Source: Trametes villosa (lineage: Eukaryota > Basidiomycota > Agaricomycetes > Polyporales > Polyporaceae). Taken from it: a stretch of DNA of 49,832 nucleotides. Location of the stretch: assembly GCA_002964805.2 (NCBI GenBank), contig PUDQ02000120.1, positions 1 to 49,832 on the forward strand, written 5' to 3'. The position numbers and the translations under genes are program-made. This document shows positions 23,107 to 34,718 of the stretch, one piece after another (the stretch's first letter is position 1; every line of letters starts with the position of its first letter). Under the pieces are notes generated by a model. It was given only the letters and a program-made list of their open reading frames with translations. It was not told where the DNA came from and searched no databases.

Positions 23107-24138
23107 CATCAGCAATCCGCGCAAGTGTCTTACATGTCTTGGTCTGACCATGATGTCTGGTTAGTGTCTTTCAATAGTCTTTGTCTGATTTTACTGTCTT
23201 GGTCTGTTGAGGGCCGTCCTGGAGACATCAGACACTGTACTTATATAAATGACATGTGTCTTGCCATCAGGATTTGGTCTTGAGTCAAGCTGTCATTTCT
23301 TACAAGCAAGTCTTATACTTTCTGAGTAAGCATGTGTCTTCCTGGTAAGAAAAGTGTCTTAACACCAGACAGGGTCTGAAAAGACCAAGGTTAGCAATTA
23401 TGCCCAATACTTCAAAGATGTATTAGCTTGCTATCATTCTCTTATATGATCTAGCTAACAGTGAATAAGCAGCATGTCCCAGTCTAGGATATAGTATTAC
23501 ATACCACTCATGATAAATTAGAGTAGGTACTGATATTCAATGACTCCTACTCCATGCAAACATGTCAATCATTTTTAGACTTCTTGATCCATATAGTTTC
23601 CTGATGCTATAGTGATTCAAGTGCATGCCTTTATTGGCTTATACTCAATTTATACTTGAGTCAATATTTCTTGTACTGGGATAGTTCCAGGACTCTAAGA
23701 ACTACGCTGATGGTATTACATGACATAGAGAAAGTATCAGAACAGAGAAGGGACTTATATGTGAGTAGGTTGTTGACCACCTGACACTAGCATATGCATG
23801 TAAAGAAGAAGTATTAAGGAGCACAATATATTGACCTACACTTGTAGGTCTAGCAAGGTGCTATGGTGCAGGGGCAAACTGTGCCCGGGAGGAACATGCT
23901 GAATCCGTGAGGTCAGTGGTTCAACTCCCGGAGATGGCAAATGTGTGGGTTCCCTTAGGGACCACCTCAGAGAGCAGGTGCTCCCATCATGGTATGGGGT
24001 AGTGTATACAAATGCAGTATCACTTTCATATTATTTTATTACACGAAATTGGTGGTACAAAAAGTGGTTTTGAGGAGGTACCTACCTTTGATCTTGCATC
24101 TGTCTTGAGAAGGGCTTATTCAAGACACCTTCTTCTTG
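23107..24138. other. AT-richer stretch without gene; Pol III-like boxes at 23864-23928
   Basis: No coding region seen. TGGTGCAGGGG (23864-23874) and GGTTCAACTCC (23918-23928) have the spacing and sequence of A and B boxes of a tRNA with a long variable arm. About 80 bases of non-tRNA sequence continue after them, as in a tRNA-derived SINE. No clear tail or target duplication was found. Confidence 0.35.
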
Positions 24139-25905
24139 CTACAGACCTGTCAGACCAAATGGTCTGTTGTAAGACCAAAGTGACCTGCTCCGGCACAGGG
24201 GCCTAACTTGTGCAAGACCAGATGTCTTGGTCTGATAGCATGTCTGGGGTGTCTGATGCTCTTCATCAAGACACTCAAGACACTTGCGCATATTGCTGAT
24301 GCAGAGATACCACTCACTGTTGAACATGAACCCCTTGATCTCCTCATTGGGATGATCTATGATGTACCTGGTGCACTGCCAGGCCCAACTCAACTGCCTC
24401 ATTTTGTTGCCCCTGCGGTGCTGCTTGGCCATCATAACAACATTGGTGAGCGGTGAATGCATCTTGTTGTCTTCTGGCATGCTGAGGATGCAGAGAATGT
24501 GCTGGACCTGCCTGTACTCCATCTTGGCACAATTCCCGATGGTGATCATGGTCACTGACATACCCCTGACCCTCTTGCCATGGCTCTGACCTGTCCCTTG
24601 GTCCCGTATGTCTTCTATACTGAATAATGTCGTGAGATGAGTCTGCAACTCCATCACCATGTTGTTGGCCCATTCTTTGCGCAGTTTGCACTCGATGTGC
24701 ACCAGCGCGGCGGTTCCAGGATGTTGTCAGATCTTGCTGTGGTACATTGATGGCAGGTCCAGCGGGAGCGCTTCTAGCTTATCGAGCAGCTTATCGGCTG
24801 GTGTTGGCTCAGCTTCAGACTCTGTCAATGGTGTCAAAGTGGTCCTCGCGGACTTCACAATAGCATCTACCTTTGTCTGCACTTTCAGGGCTCTCCAGAC
24901 CATTCACCTCATTGTCGGCTGTGTTGTGGAATGGGAAGGAGTCGGGAAGGATCAGGGCACGGTCTTTGGGAGCTTTGCATAATGCAGCCGTTGCTGCAGC
25001 AATAGCTGGCTGTGCGTACAAATCTATGTTGTGCTGGTACTGGTCAGCCTTAATCACGAGCTTGTTCACCTTGTCAGCCAGGAGCTTCTGAGGATCTGTC
25101 TTCAGAGTATTTGGATTAGTCGTTCAGACCATCTCTATCAGCACCAATTTGCACACCCAGTAAGCCATAGGACACATTAACTGAGCATGTAGAGCGCAGA
25201 CCTTTCCCATTCTACGTGGATCATGCCTTGCACGGCCGCGACCATGCCCTCTGCCATCTTATCTGACTGTGCGGCATGCTCTTCAGCCAGCAGGGCAGAC
25301 ATGACTTTCTAAGAGAGCGCTGTTCAATGTCAGATTGTCTGCTGGCAACCTTTGTTGATGAGACCGCTTACCTTTGTCCGGCAGGCAGCAGAGGTGTTCA
25401 AGATCCTTGTGATTACGGATGTCTATGACCTTCTTCAACCAGATCTCTTCTGCAGTCAGCCAATCTTGCAGCGACTCTGGTGGAAGCTTGTTTGCAACAT
25501 TGGCCAGAGCGGTGGCTGCATCTCCGAGCCCATCGCCAGCTCCCAATGTACCCCTGTATTTGCGGGAGTATGGTGGACAGGATGGAACACAAGCTTGGAC
25601 AGTGCTTCCTCCACTTCAGCAAACACTTGAGCAGGTTGATCATGTACTGGCTGTTGATGTCGTATGTCTTCTTGATCAAGAGCAGGCCTAAGCACAACCC
25701 CGCATCCCACCACCATATCCTATGGAAGGGCATGGTCTGATGTGTTGCCAGCAGGCACTCTTTACAGAAATGCAACCAGGCGAGACAGTCTCGACATTGC
25801 AGGTGTGCAGCGCCCTCCTCTGGCGGAGACAGAGCACAGCTGCACTTTGCACAGCCCTCTGATCACAGAGGCCCTTCCATATTGTATATGATATCCGGAG
25901 CCGCC
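24139..25905 (-). pseudogene. Second KDZ transposase remnant, catalytic core deleted
   Basis: Minus-strand pieces match the KDZ gene at 13.9-18.0 kb. The CxC2 cluster comes first (CAKC, CRDC, CKEC, ATHQTMPFHRIWWWD; about 25,710-25,860). It is fused almost directly to TYDINSQYMINL (about 25,640-25,690), so the roughly 250-residue core between these motifs is missing. A second deletion removes the SDGE/ERIW motif before a helix with DWLTAEEIWLKKVIDIRNHK (about 25,400-25,470). The C-terminal part has ILSMPEDNK and RQLSWAWQ at about 24,360-24,500. Frames shift several times and a stop interrupts the N-terminus near 25,890. It can only be non-autonomous. Confidence 0.75.
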
Positions 25906-25945
25906 ATGGTGTGCTCCAAGAACACGTTGCATTGGTTGGTCGGCC

Positions 25946-26317
25946 GCTGTTACAATTGATGAGGAACGAAGAGATCGTTTCTTATGGGGTGAGCTCCCTG
26001 CATGTCAATCATGCCATTATTCTAGTGAGGCTGAGGGGGCCAGCAATATTCTCTGGGATACTTCTAAGGAAATCTGGAAAAACAGCTTGTACAGGGGAGG
26101 GTCATACAAAGGCCAGAGTATCACTGCCTGGATGGGTGCCATCTTCAACCAAAAGACAAGCCAGACATGCCCCCAGTGTGAGCAGCCATTGCACGAGTGC
26201 ATAAAATATGAGACTGCCCCTGCTTTTGTGGCATTCAATATTATCAACCTTGATTCTAACTTGCTACAGAAAGCAGGGAAGAGGCGGGTAAGTGTTCTTG
26301 TGTATACCAGGTTGTAG
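25946..26317 (+). pseudogene. C-terminal fragment of a Helitron peptidase-like gene
   Basis: An open plus-strand frame begins VTIDEERRDRFLWGEL, continues with CQSC, and after about 40 residues has KGQSITAWMGAIFNQ and CPQC. It ends with FVAFNI. This resembles the C-terminal end of the cysteine-peptidase-like tail protein of basidiomycete Helitrons, whose N-terminal half (with NYSCAYDS) is at 31.6-32.2 kb in the opposite orientation. The first block, TIDEERRNRFLWGEL, recurs at about 27,670 (+) and 45,350 (-). No start codon; this is an orphan exon placed next to the KDZ remnant. Confidence 0.6.
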
Positions 26318-26858
26318 ATATCATTTCACTGTTCATTCTATTGTAGTTGCTGGAGTTTTATGACCCTTACAATACTTCAACCACTAGTCAATAGCAATGT
26401 TAAAACACTATATTATGATCAAATATTATATCAATAATAAACTCCACTCCTCATCAATTGTACCTGCCGGAAACGGCCCTCTCCCCCCAAGTTGAATATA
26501 CTATACAATGCTGTCATTTTGAGCACAATTTGAGCATTTATGCAGCCTGTGATCACCCCTACGGCAAATGGAATATCCTATTAGATTGGGATTGAAAAGC
26601 TGAATCCAATGGTATATATATTACTTGGGGGGTTTGTGCACATTACACTGAGGTATGAACCATAGAGGCAGAATGTGGCTGAATTGTGGCACTAATGGGG
26701 AGTTGAATTTCTACTCATGACTGTTATGGTATATACTACATCACCATTTGTACACCATTGAATTCTACTCAATCATAGCTTTCTAATGACATATGATACA
26801 TGATATTTGGACTATCCAGTGCCCCAAAATGAAAGCATTGGTGTTGGGAGCCAAATAT

Positions 26859-26916
26859 GTACAAAGCGGGAGGCACACCGATGCGGATTCGTGTTGTCAT
26901 GCCTCCCGCTTTGTAC
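26859..26916. repeat. Long hairpin hp1 in repeat E1
   Basis: Perfect 17-bp arms GTACAAAGCGGGAGGCA (26859-26875) and its reverse complement (26900-26916) enclose 24 bases with CGGATTCG at the apex. It lies at the same repeat position as the hairpins at 43276 and 43856. Confidence 0.9.
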
Positions 26917-27664
26917 TTGTTTGTTCTCAGCCACAGCTTACATTATTGCCCCCTCCTCTAGTTCTTTTGGCCACTGCTCCCCCAGTCCTCCTTCACATGG
27001 CATGTGTCATATACTGTTAGGATGGTGCTCCTGAGCTCTATAATATGGGGGTATTAATATGTATTAATGACTATTATGTCCTCTATAATATTTTATTGTA
27101 AGGACCCATAAACCACTTATTCAGCCTGTACAGCAGTGTACTGTCAACACTAGAGTCTTAGTTGACCCTGTTTATGTCTGCAAGATATATGGAGGTGTAG
27201 TTGTGGTACAAGCACCAAATGTCTTATTTACTCAAGCAAAAGCAGTAAATCACTGTTTACACAGTACTCTACTTACTAATTCATGTATATCTTTGCTCTT
27301 TAATGCACCAGTGGTCAAGGCCAATGTGATGTGATTGTTTGTGTGGCTTGATGCCCTCTAGTTATCGCGCTCAAGTGGTTTCACTCCATTTGAAGCAGTG
27401 GTAGTGCCTAAGGGGATATTCAAACTGCAAGTGCAGTATACCATTAGAAAGGTGATTTTAGGGCTGTCTGATGGTGGCATGCAATATTGGCCTACTGTCG
27501 CAAATTTCGCCCCCGGCATATAAGGGCCTTACAATCGCACTCCTTGCTTATAGCCACCTTATGATAGCCTTACGCGCCTCGGCTAGACCATTATGAGCAG
27601 ATTATAACATGTGACCGGCTGACAAGCGGGGTGTGGCTGTTGTGGCATGTCTGAAATCTGGCAA

Positions 27665-29800
27665 AAAATTACGATTGATGAGGAACAAAGAAATCGTTTC
27701 TTATGGGGTGAGCTCTCAGCCAAATCCTGTAACACCAATCTGACCCTGTGGGAAAATATTTTCAATCTCAGCTAACAAATCATTAGATCTGAAATAAGCG
27801 CCACCTACAACTTCCACATACAAACCTGGGGTTAGGGTCCCAACACATTAGAAACTTTAGGGTTAGAGGCTAGATCACCCACACAGCCACTCTGACTGCT
27901 GTGCTACCTTTGCTCTAATGCTCACTGCTGGGCACCTGTGTAATACTAGGTGGCACAGCATGGGCAATCACTTTGCTAACCGCTACCTAAAGCATCAGAG
28001 GGTGCTAATAATGCTTCTATAGGGGTGTACGTACACATTGCTTGTCCCTTGAAAGTATATGGCATCACACTGTGTTGACCGTAGTTACCCCTTTGCTACA
28101 ACTAAAGCTCGCTGATGTACACTAAGGTGATAAGAACAATCATAACAGCCAAGCTCAATACTCTGATAGGCAAAGTCTGCATGCCCCAGTGTAAAGATGT
28201 AGTGCAGGCAGTTGCTGGATGGACTACAGTGCACTGTACTAGAACACTACAATGGCTTGATTGGTAGCTGTGTTGAGTGTTGTACATTATATGTTTACAT
28301 GTACCATAGTCTTGACAACTTAGTATCATAGTCAATGCCTCACTGGCTGCTATAGGCTTCTATTAAATGATATGAACAGCAATGATTGCATAAATATAGA
28401 CTATTAAGGGATTAAGCTACGGCACTGTACCCCCATCAGGTAGAGCTTCAGAGCAGCTTCATAATGATATATAATGCATGCAATATAAAAACAAACTAGA
28501 GGAGGTGTGGGCTAAAAAGCGGCCATCATGGCTCTTAGTAGACACCTTTAAGCAGTATTTTGCTAAATTCTAAACATCGTAATATAAAATATCAGGTTTC
28601 TTACCCACACTAAATAGCCCTCAAACGCACCTTCCTAACAGTATACAATACTTGGAATTCGGATAGAAAATGAGTGAGCTATGGTCAAAATACCGCAAAA
28701 AGCGCCCATTTTTCAAGAAAATTTGGCTAAGGCCGAAGTCGCGGGGCCTGCAACTTCTACTAGCGCCGAACGGACTTAGCCATATCTCACGTTTGGGCGC
28801 TTATTTTGCGGGAGGAAAAGGGTCCAAGAGCCTTGCTTCAAAATGTAGTAAAACAGTTCTAGTGCAATAGCTAGAGGGTACATAGCCACAAAAACAATCA
28901 CATCAGGTAGCCCTTGACCATAGGTGTATTATGAAGCAAAGATATACACCATTCAGTAAGGAGACTACTGTGTGAACAGCGATTTAATGCCTTTTTGGTT
29001 GACGCATAAGATTATGATGGTTTAAAGGGACTGAGGGGTGCTTATATCACAATGATACCCCTGGATACTTTGCAGACATAAGCAGGGTCTAATAATATTA
29101 TAGTGATCAGTCAAAATTGACTGTACACTGCTGTACAGGCTTTATAAGTAGCTTGTGTTCCTTTATAACAGAGTACTGTACAACGCATGATGGTCATTAA
29201 TGTACATTGATACCCCCATATTGCAGAGCACTAAAACACCTTCCTAACGGTTCATGCCACATGGGATTGAGAGCTGAACTAGAGGAGCAACGGCCAAAGA
29301 AACAGAGAAGGGGGCAATATTGCAAGCTGTGGCTGAGAACATACAAGTATACTGTGCTTCATTTTGGGCTAACAAATAGTCCAGATATTATGAAACATAT
29401 GTCTGCAGGAAGCTATGAGCAAGGAGAATCCGACGGTGTACAAATTGAAACACTGTCATCTATCAATAGAGCAACAAATCCCACAATCTAGCTACATGTG
29501 CCTTCCGGGGCTTCTATCTTGGTATGATATGCACAAACCCCCACAATATTGTATAAAATTGCATTTAGCTTCTCAATTCCTACCCAGTGGTGCATGCTAA
29601 ATGTGTCAGGAGTGTCAAATCATGTTTATAATGGCAGCAATATTGAACAGAAATCATTATTTTGTCTTGGGTGCTCTCATAATACAATGGTTCAGTCAAT
29701 GAACTGCCTCCTGTGGTGTGCTAAGCAGACAAGTGCTAAGCTGTAACTCCGCATTAGACATATTTAACCAGGAAGGAGGAGCATCAATGTAAGCTGTGGG
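27665..29800 (-). repeat. Inverted copy E2 of the same repeat family
   Basis: It starts at its coding end with ITIDEEQRNRFLWGEL and, after about 35 codons, WENIFNLS and a stop, then runs as a reverse-orientation counterpart of about 43,480-45,355. Markers include a TTGATTGGTAGCTGT block, CAATCACATCAGGTAGCCCTTGACCA and AGGAGACTACTGTGT. The hairpin expected near 29,340 is missing, though flanks match. 27,490-27,660 is also an inverted match of about 42,180-42,320. From 29,800 to 30,720 I see only degenerate related DNA and no gene. Confidence 0.6.
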
Positions 29801-31561
29801 TTTGTTTGGCTTGCAAACACAACTACCCTTGTATCTCCAGCCCTGGTTTCCCAAATAACATCAAACGACTCATTGGGCTCAGTCTTTCTATACCTCTCCA
29901 ATAATGAATACTATGTGCCAAATATCGTTGCCAGCCTTGAATCATCAATGTGTCAAACCATTGTTAACACAATGATCAAGTAGCCTTGCAGATGAAACAT
30001 GTAAGAGAATGTCCCTGTATCAAAATACTTGTAAGCTGTCACTAATAGTGAATATGGTAAACCAATCTTGTAGCTGTCCATATACCTAAGTGACCACTGA
30101 ATCATCAGTTGTTTAGATGTGTGTGGCTGCTGATTTCACTAGTAGCTGCATTGAACATATATTACAGTGCAGGCTGTTTGCTGAGTTGAGTGAAGTTTCC
30201 AAGTTTGCTAGGCTGTTTCTGCGAATCTCATATGGGATGTCTATGGCTTGAGAATGCTAGTAGGATGAGCTTAGATGAATGGTCTTAGAACACACAATCA
30301 TTCAACATGCTTGAAAGCCATACTAGTTCTTGAGCCACACTTAATCTATGAGATATGGACAGGGGAGCCAGCTCTTCTAGGCTAGAACTATGCTAGAATG
30401 TTCATTGAACAGGAAACAATGCTGGAATATTTCTTCAATCACATACAAAAAAAATATATTGGTTGCTAGCAATTATGTGGGGGCCACCCTTTAATGAGAC
30501 AGTTGCTGAAAAGCAATATTCATACTAACGTGATCAGTGCAGTGCATTGTGAACATTGCTTGCCCAATCCATACCACAGTCAGTATGTCCAGTGGTCTTT
30601 AGCAGGTAACTTTCAGCCTTGTCACAATAAGCAACTAGGCAGGTCCAAATAACCTGGTGTTGTCAGTAAACCTTGGCATGTGTTCAACTCACACAATGCA
30701 GTACCCCACGTCAGCTATCTTATGACAGGTAAATGTTTATATATGATCAAAAGCCTCCACAACACCTCATCAATCGCACATGCCAGTATTGGCCCTCTCC
30801 CTCCAAGTCACTTATAAGCACCTAGTGAGAGTTATAGTAGATAATGTATAGGCAGTCTCTCCTCCAGTTGTAAATTGAATTGCATGTTCTATATACCATT
30901 AGAAAGCTGGTTAAGCTCTATCTAATCAGAGTACATCTGCATAGCGTAAGACCTTTATGCGCTATGATTATGCAAGATATAATCTCTTATGATTCAATGA
31001 GCACCCAGGTGGGACTGACCATAATGCTGTGTTGTAAAGAATTCAGTATATGTGAACAAACAGTTTTGAATGTGGGTAAAGCCACCAATTATGCTGTTGT
31101 GGCATGCTCGCACAGCAGTACATCATGACTGGAGTAGAACAGTGACTAACGGTTAAATGATCTCAGAATGGAATACTGTCATACCACTAGTATTGCCATC
31201 CTCAGACGGATAATCAGCATGTTTGACCCCTAGGAAGCATTGTTACCATACCCTGTGGCTTTAGACGGTGGTTTGGGGAGAAGCTGCCCATGCTGTGCCA
31301 CCTAGGGTTACACAGGCGCCCAGCAGTGGGCATTAGAGCAAGGCTAGCAAGCAGTCAGAGTGGCTGTATGCATGATCTGGTCTCTAACCCTAAAATCTCT
31401 AGTGGGCTGAGACCCTGACCCCAAGTTTGTATGTGGAAGTTGTATGTGGCACTTATTTCAAATCTAATCATTTGTTAGCTGAAGTTGAAAATATTTTCCC
31501 ACGGGGTTGACTTGGTGTCACACATCTTGGCTTAATATTCGATCTGGATGTCTTCAGAGGC

Positions 31562-32257
31562 TTACAGCAGCTCTCTCACAAGGGCATAGATGTCAGTTCC
31601 CACTGGTCCATTAGGATAAATTTCAGGATCCTGGGCATGGAGAATATTCCTGATTGACTGCCTAATTGTCATTGTGTAGTCACTAATATTTGTAGAACTG
31701 CGGTTGAAGCCTGCAGTAATTTTGGACAGCAGCCAATTTTGTGCAGGCATTATTTCACCCCACTGCTGCTTACACTCATTAAATACTGTGAGCAATATTG
31801 TGAGAATACTGTCATATGCACAGCTGTAGTTGGTACTGTCCCACTTGAATCCAATCAGACTGACTCTGGCTGCAGGCTCTTTGCCGCGCACTTTCTTAGA
31901 AGCAACCACATCATCAGAATCTTCCTCCCTTTTCCGCTTAGTCGCTTTCTTATCAATGGTGTTGCTTACAGTGGTCAGAGCCTGTGTGCCCTTTGCTGCA
32001 ACATATCCAGATGTCTTAGGCTGCAGATTCTGAATCTCTGCTGGCTTGGGCTGCTTTTTATCCTGGGGCTTAGATTTTTCAATCACCTGCCATGGCGCAT
32101 CACTTTGGATATCTTCAACTGGGAAAGGGTCATTGACATTCCAAGTCAGGGCAGCATGCATTGTCTTGGGCATGAATTTCTCGCCCTTTGGACTGATGCG
32201 AGCGGCAATTCTGTAAATCACACACATTGTGCGGCCGGGTGCGCCCCTGTGAACCAA
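31562..32257 (-). CDS. Helitron C-terminal peptidase-like domain
   Basis: The frame encodes 231 residues including a basic, lysine-rich linker (KKATKRKREED, KKVRGKEPAA; possible nuclear signal). A domain beginning with NYSCAYDSILTIL follows, containing the Cys of the OTU/C48-like cysteine-peptidase tail found in many fungal Helitrons. It ends at VRELL with TAA, but the stop overlaps a GTAAGC donor. A downstream in-frame piece (AK.CDTK..PWENIFN) near 31,500 suggests that a further exon was once joined. The beginning overlaps the helicase frame out of phase, so the start at 32257 is not a natural N-terminus. Probably a fragment of the fused Helitron polyprotein. Confidence 0.65.
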   Translation of the reverse strand: MVHRGAPGRTMCVIYRIAARISPKGEKFMPKTMHAALTWNVNDPFPVEDIQSDAPWQVIEKSKPQDKKQPKPAEIQNLQPKTSGYVAAKGTQALTTVSNTIDKKATKRKREEDSDDVVASKKVRGKEPAARVSLIGFKWDSTNYSCAYDSILTILLTVFNECKQQWGEIMPAQNWLLSKITAGFNRSSTNISDYTMTIRQSIRNILHAQDPEIYPNGPVGTDIYALVRELL

Positions 32258-34718
32258 AGTCTGTCATGGCAAAGTTGGGAATCACAGACACCTGGTCCCG
32301 GGAAATGGACAGAAAATTTCCATTGGGCATCTTGCATCTGATCTTGCGCGACTGGTGGCTGATGGGCACTACATTTTCTGGGAGTCCTTCCAGTTTCACC
32401 GGAGTGGGTGCAGCAGTAAGCTTCACAAATAATGTCTCCAGTGTCTCCTTCTCTTCACTGATGGGTCTGGACTTCCAGCCTACCACCACTCCCTCCGCAC
32501 CATTGGTCACGCAGCACTCTGTCACTTCATTGATTTTAATCATCACTGGCATCCCAACGCACAGTGTGAGCTTGCCAGGCAGGTGGTCTGTCAGAGTATG
32601 TGAGAGATTCCACAGGCAGTCCTGGAGTTCAGGGCTCAGAATATTGGTAGAGCGCCTGGGATTCATAGTCTGCCTCCTCTGCTTTTTGGTTGCTTCATCG
32701 TCATTGCTGGCAGACAGCTTGTCAACAGAATAAAACGCAGTCAGGGGCTGGCCATTTTCCTGGGCAAACCGCTCGCAGCCCAGCTCATTGATCTTGTCTC
32801 TGTGGGTATTCCAGGCTGTGATAATAGACACATTGCGGAAGCATGGCTGGTTTAGTTTGGGTCTCCCTGGACCACGGCCTGCAACACAAGATTGGAGAAG
32901 CTGGATGTCCTCAGGTGTACAGGATTTATATCTGAGATTTTCCAGCGCTGTTCTGAGCTTGGCATCATTGACACCCTGGGACCGCTGCCGCATGTTCTCT
33001 CTCAATATGACCACGGTGGTGAACTGATGCCACAGTGCCTTGCCAATAGAGGCTTGCTGCTGTGCATGGCTGTGGGTGCGGTGGATGACCCGGCCAACCT
33101 TGTGTGAATATAATGCATTGCCGCTCATGGCGGGGGGCAGCTGGGCAAAGTCCCCTGCAAAAATCATATTGATGCCCCCAAACGGTGCTCCATCATTTTT
33201 GAGTGCTGCACACATTTTTGCGCAGATGGTATATACACTTCCGCAGTCAACCATGCTGATCTCATCAATAAACATATATTCAACATTTTGGAGGCGTGCA
33301 CGCACTTGCAGCGAGGTGGCCACAGAGTCTGAGGAGCTGTTCTGCCTGAGACCTAGCATTGAGTGGTATGTGGAGCCTCTGATCAGGGCAGCAGCAGATC
33401 CAGTGGGTGCCATGCACATAAACCGGTAGCTTTCCTGGCGTGCAGCAAAAAAGTGCGTGAGGGCTTTGATGACCTGGGACTTTCCAGTGCCCGCCATGCC
33501 CCCAAGATACATTTTAAGATGCTCGCCATTGGACTCTACAGCATGGTTGGCCACAATACGGAAGGCGCGCTCCTGCGCTTCATTGAGGCTGAATTCTTTG
33601 GCAGTGGTGTCAATGAGTGCCTGTGCCTCCTGGTCCTTTGCTCTGAATGCTTTGCTCATATAGTACGACTTGTCAATCACCTTGACCTCGTCGACGTCTG
33701 TGTTGGCAGGTAGGGAATTATTTGCATTAGCAGGTTTCCTCAGAGCAGCCTGTGCATCCCGGGCATCCAATATTTCCTGGCGCTTGCTGGCAAGAATATT
33801 CTTCCAGTCAGCTGAGCTCATGTCTTCCTTGCTTTGGAACCGTGAGGGCAGGTCAGCTGCTGCCTTTTCTTTCATGGGGTCCAGCCAGCCAGAGCCCTGA
33901 ATAATTTGTTCTGCCTGGGCCATTTGTGTTCGCCTGCTGATTTCTGCATTGCTCAGCTCTGTCCAGTCATTCGCACGCAGGACCATGGCTTCAATTTCAC
34001 TGATATTCAGTTCACCATCATCATTATAGTACTGGGTGTCCATGTCATCGAGGGTGGCATTATCCAAGTTGAAAGGTGAGCTGCCGGTCTTTGCACCCTT
34101 TTTGCGAGCTGCAGAAAAGTCATCCCTGGCATCATTGCACTCATATTTGATATGGAAAAACTTCATGACCTCCTTCTGCCTCTCAGTGAATGAATATTTG
34201 TTGAATACATCGTCCCAGAGCACATCCTGACTAGGCCTCAAATCCTGCCCTGCCCGCCATGGCTTGAAGAGTGTGAGCATGATCATGCAGTACTGCTCCC
34301 GGTTGCCTGCATCCCGGCGTGGAAGTGAACCCCCAATGAAGTTGGGAACAAATGCCTCGGACTCATCCAGAAGCTTGGCATGGTATGTCTCATGCTGCGG
34401 ATGGTTCTCATGAAACCTAACGTATTTGGATCGAGGATTAGCTTTCTTAGGATTAGGGGCTGCATCTTCCTGTAGGTGCTGATTAGAAGCCTTGGTCAGC
34501 AAAAGTTCATCATCTGATGACTCCTCTTCAGGCAGTCCTGCACCCTTGAGCTCCGCATCTTCACTGACATTATAATTATCTTCAAACTCAGAGTCTACGT
34601 CTTCTTGTTCAGGATATTCCTGAAGCTTAGGGCCCTTCTTGCGGCCACTGATGCGCTGCTTTTCTGCCAGCCGGACCCAGTCATACAGCGACATGTCTTC
34701 ATACTGGGGGGGCGCCAT
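32130..34718 (-). CDS. Helitron PIF1-like helicase
   Basis: The 862-residue frame starts with a QYEDMSLYDWVRLAEK segment that normally follows DYIWRP in fused Rep-helicase proteins. An acidic linker and a PIF1/RecD-like superfamily 1B helicase follow: Walker A GGMAGTGKS near residue 405, APTGSAA, Walker B-type FIDEISMV, FAGDFAQLPP, LRENMRQ and TDFGSQGRTRPHNV. Helitron helicases unwind donor DNA during rolling-circle transposition. The expected final motif (Y-TALSR) after CRSHQ is absent: the frame runs into 20 unrelated residues, so the domain is probably inactive. It overlaps the Rep frame by 124 bases in the -1 frame. Confidence 0.88.
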   Translation of the reverse strand: MAPPQYEDMSLYDWVRLAEKQRISGRKKGPKLQEYPEQEDVDSEFEDNYNVSEDAELKGAGLPEEESSDDELLLTKASNQHLQEDAAPNPKKANPRSKYVRFHENHPQHETYHAKLLDESEAFVPNFIGGSLPRRDAGNREQYCMIMLTLFKPWRAGQDLRPSQDVLWDDVFNKYSFTERQKEVMKFFHIKYECNDARDDFSAARKKGAKTGSSPFNLDNATLDDMDTQYYNDDGELNISEIEAMVLRANDWTELSNAEISRRTQMAQAEQIIQGSGWLDPMKEKAAADLPSRFQSKEDMSSADWKNILASKRQEILDARDAQAALRKPANANNSLPANTDVDEVKVIDKSYYMSKAFRAKDQEAQALIDTTAKEFSLNEAQERAFRIVANHAVESNGEHLKMYLGGMAGTGKSQVIKALTHFFAARQESYRFMCMAPTGSAAALIRGSTYHSMLGLRQNSSSDSVATSLQVRARLQNVEYMFIDEISMVDCGSVYTICAKMCAALKNDGAPFGGINMIFAGDFAQLPPAMSGNALYSHKVGRVIHRTHSHAQQQASIGKALWHQFTTVVILRENMRQRSQGVNDAKLRTALENLRYKSCTPEDIQLLQSCVAGRGPGRPKLNQPCFRNVSIITAWNTHRDKINELGCERFAQENGQPLTAFYSVDKLSASNDDEATKKQRRQTMNPRRSTNILSPELQDCLWNLSHTLTDHLPGKLTLCVGMPVMIKINEVTECCVTNGAEGVVVGWKSRPISEEKETLETLFVKLTAAPTPVKLEGLPENVVPISHQSRKIRCKMPNGNFLSISRDQVSVIPNFAMTDFGSQGRTRPHNVCDLQNCRSHQSKGREIHAQDNACCPDLECQ

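Larger units (their letters stand above)
26430..31530 (+). repeat. Non-coding repeat copy E1, split by a 3.2-kb insertion
   Basis: The left part (26,430-27,485) aligns in direct orientation with about 43,480-44,560. The right part (about 30,720-31,530) aligns with about 44,560-45,310. Together they make one full repeat interrupted by 27,486-30,720. Markers include CACCCTAAAATGAAAGC-like blocks, ATTGCCCCCTCCTCTAGTTC, GCCCATGCTGTGCCACCTAG and AACTTCCACATAC. It abuts the 3' end of the Helitron gene set at 31,562 and may be its 3' non-coding region. No gene is present. Confidence 0.6.
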
